From NCBI GenBank assembly GCA_009387755.1, contig GG697239.1, positions 1 to 64,000 on the forward strand: 64,000 bases of DNA, given 5' to 3'. Shown here piece by piece: positions 7,980-17,000 of this stretch. A model generated the notes under the pieces. It was not told the origin of the DNA. It saw nothing but the letters and a program-made list of their open reading frames with translations, and searched no databases. Made by a program: the position numbers and the translations under genes. Each line of letters starts with the position of its first letter. Position 1 is the stretch's first letter. This DNA comes from Candidatus Micrarchaeum acidiphilum ARMAN-2. Its GTDB lineage: Archaea > Micrarchaeota > Micrarchaeia > Micrarchaeales > Micrarchaeaceae.

Positions 7980-9341
7980 TTAGGCGGTGTACGTCTCTCC
8001 TATTTTCGGTACTATCGTGGCGTATCTTGGCGACATGTGCGTGCCAAGCGATCTCTGCTTTTCTATATCGCCATGCACCAGAAATATTTTTCTTACTCCA
8101 CGCACCATTTCGGGAGTCCTGTCGAGCATCATCCTGTCCGAATGGGCCATTATGCGGTGCTGCTCTATCTTGAGCCTTATCTGCAGCATCTTTCCGTCAA
8201 GTTCGACTTCCTTTGCGCCGTCGCGTATAAGCCTTCCCGGGGTGCCTTCTGCCTGGTAGCCGACTATTATGAGCTTGTTGTTAGGATCGCCTGCAAGTTT
8301 GCGCAGGTAAAATATAACCGGCCCTCCCTTCATCATTCCGCTGGTCGTCACCACAATGCAGCTTCCGCCCTTGGCTATCCTGTTGCGGTCCCTCTTGCCT
8401 ACAAATTCAAAGTTTTTGTCGCTTTGCATCGCGCTGCGCACGTCCTTCCTGCAGTACCTGAGATTCTGCCTGTGTATCTTCATGATCTTTCCTATTGCGC
8501 CGTCCACATAAATCGGGGTTCGCTGCAGCTGGCCTCTTTCCATTGCGCCGTGGAGCAGCATCAGCACTTCCTGAGACCTGCCTATGCCGAAGCTCGGTAT
8601 TATCACCTTGCCTCCCTGCAGTATGGTTTCGTTTATGCTCTTGACCATGCCTGCCGCCCTGGTCTCGCGGCTTCCGAAAACGTCGGCATCCCCTCCGTAT
8701 GTGCTCTCCATTATCAGAGTATCAGCAGAAATGCCATTCATGTCAGCGCCGTTAAGAACTAGGCTGCTCTGCAGGTTCATGTCTCCGGTGTACAGCAGCG
8801 ATTTGCCGCCGTAGCTTAGCCTTATCATAGCGCTTCCGAGTATGTGCCCGGCGTTTATAAACTCGACCTTCACCCCTTTTATGAAAATCGGCTTCCTGTA
8901 TTCTGAGTAAATGTAGCTTCCAGAAAGCTTCCTAAGAACCTTTCCGGTGATTTCCTTGGGCTTAGATATGCGCACGTAGTCCGCAACCTGCAGCTTCATG
9001 AGCTCCACCGTCGGTTTTGTGGCGTACACCTTCCCGGAAAATCCCCTTGCATAGGCGTGCGCTACGAAGCAGCAGTGGTCCAGGTGCGCATGCGTTACGA
9101 CTATCGCATCGATGCTGCCGAGCGTTTCGTCTGTTATCTCCGGCATGCGCATTTCGCTGCCTTCCTGTTCGTTTACATTGCCAAGCCCTGCGTCAAGCAG
9201 TATGTTTGCATTGCCTGTGCTTACCATCAGGCAGCTCCTGCCGACCTCTTCGGCGGCCCCGTAAAAAGACACCTTCATAATCCGCGGCGTCATTTCTGTG
9301 CGATGCAACGCGTTGCTATCGCTTCCGTAAAATTCATTCAT
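7980..9341 (-). CDS. Beta-CASP metallo-beta-lactamase ribonuclease (aCPSF2-like)
   Basis: A 453-residue zinc-dependent nuclease of the CPSF73/RNase J superfamily, acting on RNA. All catalytic motifs are visible: HAHLDH (84-89), GHILGS with H166, GDM with D187, ESTYGG (212-217, beta-CASP motif A), SGMMKGG in the beta-CASP lobe and the C-terminal His motifs MAHSD and LVHGD. There are no N-terminal KH domains, so it matches the short archaeal type (aCPSF2) rather than aCPSF1, the transcription-termination enzyme. The first 16 residues may be unneeded (alternative Met at 17 or 22). A TATA-like AAAATAAAATAAG 20-30 bases upstream of 9341 implies a leaderless mRNA. Confidence 0.9.
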   Translation of the reverse strand: MNEFYGSDSNALHRTEMTPRIMKVSFYGAAEEVGRSCLMVSTGNANILLDAGLGNVNEQEGSEMRMPEITDETLGSIDAIVVTHAHLDHCCFVAHAYARGFSGKVYATKPTVELMKLQVADYVRISKPKEITGKVLRKLSGSYIYSEYRKPIFIKGVKVEFINAGHILGSAMIRLSYGGKSLLYTGDMNLQSSLVLNGADMNGISADTLIMESTYGGDADVFGSRETRAAGMVKSINETILQGGKVIIPSFGIGRSQEVLMLLHGAMERGQLQRTPIYVDGAIGKIMKIHRQNLRYCRKDVRSAMQSDKNFEFVGKRDRNRIAKGGSCIVVTTSGMMKGGPVIFYLRKLAGDPNNKLIIVGYQAEGTPGRLIRDGAKEVELDGKMLQIRLKIEQHRIMAHSDRMMLDRTPEMVRGVRKIFLVHGDIEKQRSLGTHMSPRYATIVPKIGETYTA

Positions 9342-9641
9342 TTATTCACTTCTGTCTTATTTTATTTTTCAAGCAAGGCGCTCAGCCGCCCGCGCAGCGC
9401 AAAGGCACTATAGTGCCATTCGTTCTGCGTCAAGCTGGCGAACGCAACCTACTTTTCTCTCAATTGCTAATTGATTTAAAGAATCAGGGCATCAGAAGAT
9501 GCAAGCCTTTAAATACATACCCCATACCGTTAATCTCTTAAAAATACGAAGTAACTTTCGCAATTTATGTAATTAACCTTTGTACATTCTAATATTTAAA
9601 TGTAGCAGTAGGATGGTTATCAACTCATCAAAAGCCGGATA
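9342..9641. other. 300-base intergenic region with a palindrome and unassigned TATA elements
   Basis: No convincing gene lies here. It contains the minus-strand promoter of the ribonuclease gene (9355-9370), a perfect 14-base palindrome (9404-9417), and two plus-strand TATA-like elements: CCTTTAAATACAT at about 9507-9519 and TAATATTTAAATG at about 9589-9601. Neither is followed by a start codon with a usable frame before the tRNA gene, which is on the other strand. A short untranslated RNA is possible. I see no box C/D pair or other RNA family signature. Confidence 0.4.
9404..9417. promoter_or_regulatory. Perfect 14-bp palindrome upstream of the ribonuclease promoter
   Basis: GGCACTATAGTGCC reads the same on both strands. 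It lies about 40 bases upstream of the TATA element of the minus-strand ribonuclease gene. Homodimeric archaeal regulators often bind such sites. No regulator gene is adjacent, so the role is a guess. Confidence 0.35.
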
Positions 9642-9741
9642 AGCCTCAGGGGGGATTTGAACCCTCGGCCTTCTGCTGTACGGCATTGCGGCTTCCGCAA
9701 AGCTACCATGCAGACGCTCTACCATGCTGAGCTACTGAGGC
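9642..9741 (-). tRNA. tRNA-Thr(GGT) with a 26-nt canonical intron
   Basis: On the minus strand: acceptor GCCTCAG/CTGAGGC, D-arm GCTC/GAGC with a GG-containing loop, anticodon stem TCTGC/GCAGA, variable AGGCC, T-arm GAGGG/CCCCC (one A-C mismatch) with loop TTCAAAT, discriminator T, no encoded CCA. The anticodon loop is interrupted after position 37 by an intron at 9678-9703. Bases 32-35 (ATGG) pair with CCGT near the intron end, and the intron folds on TTGCGG/CCGCAA, giving the bulge-helix-bulge that archaeal splicing endonuclease cuts. The spliced loop is A-T-GGT-A-A. A minus-strand TATA-like element sits near 9764-9775. Confidence 0.9.
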
Positions 9742-9849
9742 GCTGGATTTTAGTAATACGCCATGAAAAATATAAAAATGCTACTTCTAAGGTGGCAGGA
9801 AAGCCTATAAAATAATTTCCATTCATACTATAATAGAATCCGTGGTAAA

Positions 9850-10920
9850 TTGTCAAAAAACTACAAATTGCAATCTGCCGTAGAGTACCTTACCACATAC
9901 GGGTGGGCCATAATAATAATAGTTATAGTCCTCTCGGTTCTATTCATGATGGGCGCTTTCAACCCCTCAAGCAGCGTCCATTCCGAATGTCTTTTCCCGG
10001 CACAGATAGACTGCATAGGCACAACACTCGGAGGGTCCGGCACGCTGGACTTCGACATAGTGAACCAGTTTTCAAACCCTATTATCATTACCTCAGTCTA
10101 CTGCAACAACAACGGCAACCTTACCAATGCCACTACATTTCCGACTGCAATATCAGTGCCTACCTCGTCTACCGGAAAGCTTTACGCGCAATGCTATTAT
10201 AACGGCAAGCAGTTTTCAGGCCCGGGCGGCAAGCTTTTCGAAGGGTACCTGATAATAGACTACATATCCCCATCGACAGGCGAGCACCACATAATAAAGG
10301 GCAGGGTAATACAAACCGTATCAGCAGCGCAAGCGCCGGTAATACCGCCTGTTGCCTTTAGCAGCAATTCTGTCCAGAACGCGTATACTTCAAACCTGTT
10401 TCTCACGCTTCCGCCAACATACACTACATATCTTTTCGCGTGCGCAGATGGAGCATACTCTTTATCCTCTGAATCATGGGCAACCAACGTGTATGGTAAA
10501 TCTACCTCCTGCGAAAACGGCGAGGACTGTGCATCGATAGGCTACCAGAGTGCGCAGACGGGCAAATGCTACTCCTCAGGAACCTGGAACATGACACTTT
10601 CCGGAATAGGGCTTAACTTGTCATACACCAAATTAAAAGTGTATACTGCACAAAACAGCTCAACTTCGCCATATATTACCAGCCTTACATATCCGGTTTC
10701 GGTGAGCGACAGTTTCGTCATAATACTCGGCGCATCCGGCTGGGATCCGTCTACGATAACCCTGCCGCGGGGCTGCACACTTGATACAAAGGCAGATATT
10801 TCCGGACAGTCGTCAACCTACGTTGCAACATGCATACAGCCCTCCGGCAGCTATAACGTCAACATGACTTCTGGGACCGCACCGTCAGGGGCTGCGCTAG
10901 CTGCATATGTGTACTCATAA
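9850..10920 (+). CDS. Prepilin-like surface protein with class III signal peptide
   Basis: A 356-residue exported protein. The N-terminus has the archaeal class III (type IV prepilin-like) pattern: short basic leader, QSAVEYLTTYGWA (9-21), then a hydrophobic helix to about residue 38. A prepilin peptidase would cut just before Gln9, but the preceding residue is Leu rather than the usual Gly or Ala. The outer domain contains paired cysteines and N-x-S/T sites and ends in AAYVYS, a terminus shared with the 1,173-residue protein at 58209. The start is TTG at 9850; a TATA-like TATAAAATAA is at 9806-9815. Two candidate peptidases are encoded at 35134 and 36142. Confidence 0.8.
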   Translation: MSKNYKLQSAVEYLTTYGWAIIIIVIVLSVLFMMGAFNPSSSVHSECLFPAQIDCIGTTLGGSGTLDFDIVNQFSNPIIITSVYCNNNGNLTNATTFPTAISVPTSSTGKLYAQCYYNGKQFSGPGGKLFEGYLIIDYISPSTGEHHIIKGRVIQTVSAAQAPVIPPVAFSSNSVQNAYTSNLFLTLPPTYTTYLFACADGAYSLSSESWATNVYGKSTSCENGEDCASIGYQSAQTGKCYSSGTWNMTLSGIGLNLSYTKLKVYTAQNSSTSPYITSLTYPVSVSDSFVIILGASGWDPSTITLPRGCTLDTKADISGQSSTYVATCIQPSGSYNVNMTSGTAPSGAALAAYVYS

Positions 10921-10936
10921 TGTGTGCTTCTAGCAA

Positions 10937-12442
10937 TCAGAAGGCAGTCACCGTTCCGAATGCTACCTGTGGCATAATTCCATTTGGCGGATAGTCCCTT
11001 ACCAATACCCAATTAGACCACATGTCGCCATTGCCGCAGTACATTATGCCTAGCGCAGGCGTAAGTTTGCCTGGGCTGTAAGTTGTGTCTGTCGAACTCA
11101 AAGTGCCGCCGGGCCAATAAGTCTGTATATCACCTGTCTTAGGCCAAGAAATTCCCCAAACCCCAACTACTGGTCCGGATCCTACGCTCTGCAAAGTGCC
11201 TCCGGCCTGGTAAAGCGGGCTATGGTAGTCCGTGTAAACAAGGTTCATAGTTCCGCTAGCGCCGTTTCCTGTAAGCTCCAGAGAGTATCCATTTTCAGTA
11301 CCTTCGTCCAAAAGGGCCAGGCTGTCCGACTCTATGTTAAATAGGGTGCTCGACACATAAGTTTCTAATGTGCTGTTGGGCCCGAAATCGTAAATGCTTC
11401 TTATTACTGTGCTGTTGCAGAAAGCTGTATTCGTATTGTCCAGGTTGTAGAAGATTACTCTGTCATCTGCGCTAGCACTGCTGCCTTTGCCATTGTAAAC
11501 GAGCCATTTGCTTGCATTTATGCGTGTGCCGTTGAAATTAGAATAGAAGTTGAATACGCTTGCGCCGTTGTCGTACAAACCGTATTCTATGCTGTAGTTT
11601 GCGGCTTCCCCTGCATGATATCCAGTATAGCCAACCACCTGCGGCATGAAGTACATTCCAACGGTTATGCTGCTGCCCTTTGGTATGGCGACAGGAAGCT
11701 TAATCCAGAATGTTGCATTGCCAGAGGCTGAAGAATTGCAATTTGTCTGGCACCAGCTGTACAGCTCTATGCCTTTGTAGTAAAACCTTATGTTTCCCAG
11801 GTTCGGGTCTTCGTAAGCCGCATACTTGGATGCCGGGAAAGACACATTCTGTTGAAAATTTACTGGCGTGGCTTCGTCCTGCCTGTTTGTTATCGTAAGC
11901 GGCACATATGCGGTGGCCTTTATGCTCACGTTAGTTGCGGTTATCCTCATGTTGCCGGTCCAGCTGTAGTTGGACGATCCCGGGCAGTCAAGGAAAAACG
12001 GATTGTTCGCGACCGGAGTGCAATAGTTTCCGACAATCCTGAATGTCGCATAGTAGTTGCTGGTTATCCTTGGCATAAACGTGTACCCTGCCACGCAGTA
12101 GAAATTCTCGCCCTCTGTAACAAGGGACGGCTCGCAGTAGCCGTATATGCTGGGGTTCGAGCTCATGGTGGAGCTGAAGCTCGTTATGTTCACAACACCC
12201 GGCACTGTCATCTTTCCCGTGAACACAAGAAGGGAGCTGGCGCCGTTAATGTTGTCGATCCCGTATACTGCGTCCACGCAGCTGAAGGAATTGTAGGCAA
12301 CGCACTGCAATGGCAGTATGCTCTTTGGCAGCGAGATGTAGATTATGAGAACAGATATGACTAGGGCAAGTATGAGCAGCACGTAACCGTATACGGTAAG
12401 GAACTCAACAGCACTTTGCCCTCTTTTCATCGCGAATAACAC
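10937..12442 (-). CDS. Prepilin-like surface protein with DUF2341-like and lectin-like domains
   Basis: A 501-residue exported protein. KRGQSAVEFLTVYGYV (about 6-21) is a standard class III signal with Gly before the Gln cleavage point, followed by a helix to about 40. The middle region (about 180-270) resembles DUF2341 in its run through an N-I-R-F-Y strand, a W-C turn and an F-W-I-K-L-P strand. The last 200 residues look like a concanavalin/LamG-type beta sandwich. Many N-x-S/T sites are present. Translation may begin at GTG 12442 or ATG 12430; a minus-strand TATA-like TTTTATATTTAAC near 12468-12480 fits either. It converges with the prepilin-like gene at 9850. Confidence 0.78.
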   Translation of the reverse strand: MLFAMKRGQSAVEFLTVYGYVLLILALVISVLIIYISLPKSILPLQCVAYNSFSCVDAVYGIDNINGASSLLVFTGKMTVPGVVNITSFSSTMSSNPSIYGYCEPSLVTEGENFYCVAGYTFMPRITSNYYATFRIVGNYCTPVANNPFFLDCPGSSNYSWTGNMRITATNVSIKATAYVPLTITNRQDEATPVNFQQNVSFPASKYAAYEDPNLGNIRFYYKGIELYSWCQTNCNSSASGNATFWIKLPVAIPKGSSITVGMYFMPQVVGYTGYHAGEAANYSIEYGLYDNGASVFNFYSNFNGTRINASKWLVYNGKGSSASADDRVIFYNLDNTNTAFCNSTVIRSIYDFGPNSTLETYVSSTLFNIESDSLALLDEGTENGYSLELTGNGASGTMNLVYTDYHSPLYQAGGTLQSVGSGPVVGVWGISWPKTGDIQTYWPGGTLSSTDTTYSPGKLTPALGIMYCGNGDMWSNWVLVRDYPPNGIMPQVAFGTVTAF

Positions 12443-12521
12443 CCGCTTGCATTGGTATTAAAAGATTGTTAAATATAAAAATCTAACACAAGAAAGGAAT
12501 ATTTGCGGGTATTTGTTGATT

Positions 12522-13355
12522 ATGATGAAAAGCGGAAACGATGCAGAACCTGAGGTGCATGCCCCGGATAGCATAATAAGGCCGAAAAGGAAGCTGGGGC
12601 AGAACTTTCTCAAGAGCCCAAAAATAGCCGAGTTCGAGGCAGGTTATGCGGACGGCAAGAATGCGCTGGAACTGGGCGCAGGGCTGGGCGTGCTGACCAG
12701 GAAGCTCTGCGAGGTCGCTAACTCGGTTGTCGCAGTCGAGAAGGACAAAGCCCTGTTTGACAGGCTGAAAATGAATCTTGCATTCCACAACCTCAAGCTT
12801 ATAAACGCAGACTTTTTCGACCTGGACCCCGAAGTTTTCAAGAAATGCGACATAATGGTATCGAACATACCATACAACATATCCAGCAAGGTGCTCATGT
12901 GGCTGTCAGAGCACAAGATGCAGGCGGTCCTGTGCCTGCAGCGCGAATTCGTTGACCACATTATTGCAAGACCCGGCAGCAGGAAATATTCAAAGCTCAG
13001 CGTATTCTCCCAGCTGAACTTCAGAATCTACCCAATAAAAAGGGTCTCAAGGCTGTCATTCTATCCTGCGCCCAAGGTTGATTCATCCATAATACTGCTT
13101 GACCCAAAGGACGCAAAGATAGACGGTCAGGCAATGAAAGTAATATCATTGCTAATGGAGCACAAGAAGAAAAGGATTGGCAACGCCCTTGCAGACTCGT
13201 CGGGAGAGCTGGGAATAAGCAAGGCCCTTGCCAAGTCGCTTGCCGAGGGAAGGTACGAAGACATGAGGCCTTTCCAGCTTGCTCCTGAAGAGCTTGCCGC
13301 CCTTGCAGAAGAACTTGCGGAATCCATAGCAGAAAATGGCGAAAATTCAGAATGA
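12522..13355 (+). CDS. ksgA: 16S rRNA dimethyladenosine transferase (KsgA/Dim1)
   Basis: A 277-residue SAM-dependent enzyme that dimethylates the two adjacent adenosines in the 3' hairpin of 16S rRNA late in small-subunit assembly. Diagnostic segments are LGQNFL near residue 24, the SAM loop ELGAGLGVLT near 50, and NIPYNISS near 116, the N-I/L-P-Y motif specific to this family. The C-terminal helical domain is present and complete. The ATG at 12522 is chosen over two upstream TTG codons (12513, 12516). The final nine bases overlap the convergent hydrolase gene. Confidence 0.95.
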   Translation: MMKSGNDAEPEVHAPDSIIRPKRKLGQNFLKSPKIAEFEAGYADGKNALELGAGLGVLTRKLCEVANSVVAVEKDKALFDRLKMNLAFHNLKLINADFFDLDPEVFKKCDIMVSNIPYNISSKVLMWLSEHKMQAVLCLQREFVDHIIARPGSRKYSKLSVFSQLNFRIYPIKRVSRLSFYPAPKVDSSIILLDPKDAKIDGQAMKVISLLMEHKKKRIGNALADSSGELGISKALAKSLAEGRYEDMRPFQLAPEELAALAEELAESIAENGENSE

Positions 13356-14009
13356 ATATGTAGGCTTTTGTATTTCTGGCATTATCAAGGCGCCTTCGAC
13401 CTCGGACCTGAATTTGGATTCCACAGCCTTGGAGCCCTCCTTGCCAAGCAGATTCTTGTAGTGCATGGGCACAGTGTGCCTTGCCCCTATGGTCTTCGCA
13501 GCGCCTATTGCCTCTTCGACATCCATTGTATAAGTTCCGCCGATTGGCAGCAGTGCGTATTCTATCTCGCCAAGCGCGGCCATTTCCGGAATGGCGTCTG
13601 TGTCGCCTGCGTGGTACAGCCTTGCACCATTGTATCCAACTACATATCCGACCCAGCCGTTGGACCTTGGATGGTAAGAAAGCCTTTCAGGCTTTGTGTT
13701 GTAGGCCGGAACAGCCTCTATTGACAAGCCTTCAAAATCCTTTTTGAATCCGGGCTTAGATATTTCGACGCGCAAGCCTGCATCTCCCTCAATGCATCCT
13801 TTAGGGGCTATAATCGTCGCATCGCGCTTGGCGACCTTAATTATGTCTTCCCTGCTGCAGTGGTCGAAATGCGGATGGGTGACAAGCACGATGTCAGCCA
13901 ATTTTTCAGGCTTGCTCTCGACGCGAAACGGATCAATGGCCAAAATCAAGGGTCCGCATTCGATAAAGAAGCCTGCATGGCCAATCCATTTTATGCTTTT
14001 TGCATCCAT
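13347..14009 (-). CDS. Metallo-beta-lactamase fold hydrolase, UPF0173 / UlaG-like
   Basis: A 220-residue small metallo-hydrolase. HPHFDH (45-50) is the metal site, with further ligands in YHAGDTD near 134-140 and PMHY near 183. The family (UPF0173, L-ascorbate-6-phosphate lactonase-like) is common in archaea and its substrates are mostly unknown. A TATA-like TATTTAATAA on the minus strand near 14037-14047 is 28-38 bases upstream of the ATG, so the mRNA is probably leaderless. It converges on ksgA with a nine-base overlap and shares its upstream region with the giant surface-protein gene. Confidence 0.87.
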   Translation of the reverse strand: MDAKSIKWIGHAGFFIECGPLILAIDPFRVESKPEKLADIVLVTHPHFDHCSREDIIKVAKRDATIIAPKGCIEGDAGLRVEISKPGFKKDFEGLSIEAVPAYNTKPERLSYHPRSNGWVGYVVGYNGARLYHAGDTDAIPEMAALGEIEYALLPIGGTYTMDVEEAIGAAKTIGARHTVPMHYKNLLGKEGSKAVESKFRSEVEGALIMPEIQKPTYSF

Positions 14010-14085
14010 AAAACCACAATTCCATATGCCTCTGCTAAATTATTAAATACTTGTTTTTATCATTAATATCCGGGATGACCTTCTG

Positions 14086-17000
14086 ATGTCTGCAAACAAA
14101 CGGCTGATTATCGCCTTTGTGCTGGCGATTGTGGTAGTGCTTATCAACAATCAGGCGGCTGCGGCTTCGCAGCCCAATATCACAGTGCAGACTACAATAC
14201 TGCCTCAAAATGCGCTGCCTGTTACTGTTATGTCGCCAGTAATAGAGCAGGGCCCTACGCTTTCATGCCCGTCAGGAGTCACAAATCAGGGAGACCTTAC
14301 GATATCATCTTCTGAAACGCTTTCTGGGCCACTCTGCGCTAATACGATACTGATTGAAGGTGGCGTAACACTATCAACTGCAAGCTACAGCATAACTGCT
14401 ATAGACTCCTTTACAAACAACGGTTTAGTTCAGAGTTCAGGCGCTTCCGGGAGTGGAGGATGCTTCAACTGCAAAAGCGGCGATGGAACCAGTGGAACTA
14501 TATATAAATCTGGCGGCGGCTCAGGCGGCAGAGGCGGCAACTATTCTGCAATAGCTTGTGCCGGTTCCGGCGGAGGTGGGCCCGCTGCAAGCGGCGCTTC
14601 CGGTTACACATTTACAGCATTCGGCTGTGGTAATGGCGGCTCCGATGCCGGCGGAGGTTCCGGCGGCGCTGCAGCGTGTATCGACCCATTAGGCTGCAGT
14701 CCAACTCCGGGCAATGGCGGCTCAGCCGGCGGAGAGCTAGAAATATTTGCAAAAGACTTTATAAATAACGGCGAGATTGAAGCAAACGGCGCTTCCGGAG
14801 CGAGCACTAACTGGGCAGGAGGTGGCGGCGGAGGCGGCTATATAAGATTGTTTATCACCACTACTAATATTAAAGACGTAGAACTCGGATCATTAGAAGC
14901 TAACGGAGGCGCAGGCGGCGCTGGCAAGGGCTGTGAAGGCTTCTCAGGTTACGGCGGCGGAGGAGGCGGAGGCGGCGGAGGCGTTATTAATGTGTACTTG
15001 CTTGCGCCTATCGAAAGCCAAATAGATGTTAGTAAAATTTATGCAAACGATGTTTCTGGCGGCGGAGGAGGCTCTGGGTGCTACTCCGGCAGCTCTGGTT
15101 CGGATGGCACAGCAGAGGAATCAATCATACCTCCAACAATAGACGTGCCATACGGCTGCTACGGAGGGAGCACGCTTGACAATGGATACTGCAACATATA
15201 CACAAACTCGTCAAATCCGGTTTCCGCAAGCGAGTACAGCAGCTATGCGGGCGACGGCAGCTTTGCGGTGCAGTCTTCAGCCAGTTCGAACGGCGCCGTA
15301 ATACCGCAGGTACTAAAATACAACAGCCAAGACGCGCAATGGCTTATAACGTGCCCATTGTCTCCAGATCCATCAAACACAATTGAGTACATGGTAACTT
15401 CAAATGCCTCGCACATAGCCGGGGACAGGTGCCTTGCAAGCGCAACCGCCCTCAACACCATTGTAAGGCAGCACATATACATAAGCTGGAACCAGTCGAG
15501 CCCGGCAAATGCTACCGTAAACATCGCATTCCTTAATCTTTCTGATCCTGTAGTAAACAACCTTGGCTATTCCCCCCAATCCAACGAGTCGACCAACCCA
15601 AACAATTTCGTGCTTTCAAACGGCTATGATACCCAGTCTTACATATTCGACAGCGTACCTACCCAGCCACAAAGCGCCATATGGTCGTGGCATGCAAGGT
15701 ACGCAGACCTTTCAAATGTAAACGTAGGGCCTTTGCACAACCAGACGACCCTAAAAAATCTTTATTTCTATACAAGTCCAAGCGGAGGCAAATATACGGG
15801 CGGAGCCAATTACTGCAACTATACATATAATTATGAGGAGAATTCAATTGTAGATCAGGTGACAAATGCCTTCATAACAATACCTATAAATGTGGAGGGC
15901 ATAAAGTTCCCTAGCTATCTGCTTTTCCAGGGCAGCCTGTACCAGCCAGCTACCGTCATAAACCGTGCTGGATCTGCAGAATTCTCCTGCGCAGCAGATT
16001 TGTACTACAACGATCCGAGTCGCTGTCCATCTGGCGACGGCCTGCACAGCGCGACCTTTGTTGGTCCTGCAGAATTCTTCTACAACGGAGCTTTGCAGCC
16101 GGGCGATACTCCTGCAGCACCCTGCTTCCCAGGTACATCCGACTGCCTGGGCAACTGGCCATACACCCAAACTGTGCCAGTATTTACATCAAATGCCCCA
16201 AGTTTTCAGGGAAACTACATAGTCGCAAGGTCATATTGTACCACAACATTTCCTTTCACATCAGATTGCATAGCGTGGGGCTACAATGCGTATCGCGTGC
16301 CAATTGGTGCAATGGCGTTCAAGAACGTAACAGCTCTTCCGTATTATCTTTATAACTTTTCCATGCCTGCTACCATAAGCAACGTAAACGGCCGCGCCGA
16401 ATTCCTGAATCTATCTTTTGACATGTACAGCCCGCACAACTATCTGGCGCCTGCCAATTATTTGGACAGCATGCCGCTGCATACCGGCTCGGGTTTCTTT
16501 GCCACTGACGGTAATGGAGATCTTGTAGAATATCCCTCAACTGAGGTTACAAATCCCAGCAATACTGCATTTGACGATCCAAGCACAGACTTCTTTACAA
16601 GCTTGTCAAACACAGTAGTGGCCAGCCTCGGCCTGCTCAGCTTCCTAAACCCAAAAACAAGCCAGGCAATAGGGCCTTTTAGGGTAGGTCAGGTGCAGGA
16701 GCCCACATACATTGCGTCATCTCCAAACGATTACATATACATATTCAATTATACCAGCTCTTGCGGGTTCCTCTGCCTTACAAGCACAGCAAAGACATTT
16801 CTAATAACAATGAGGTTCATACCTGTTGGTTATTTCAACATGACCAACTACCAGCCAAACGTTCTCGAGGGCCAACTCTTTCCGTCAAAGAAGGCGTATG
16901 CATCTGCATGGGAATCTTATTGGAAGAAGGCTCTGCTGGAGCAGTCCGCAAATCTTTACGTAACCAACGTCACACCAATAACCCGCACCACACAAATACT

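Noticed and set aside
9600..9641. A box C/D guide RNA downstream of tRNA-Thr
   Set aside because: The minus strand has one TGATGA-like element but no CTGA D box at a suitable distance.
14430..15120. The glycine-rich block as collagen-like or as a frameshifted repeat artefact
   Set aside because: There is no regular Gly-X-Y period, the frame stays open, and interspersed beta-strand and Cys segments recur, so it is a real coding region of beta-helix-like character.
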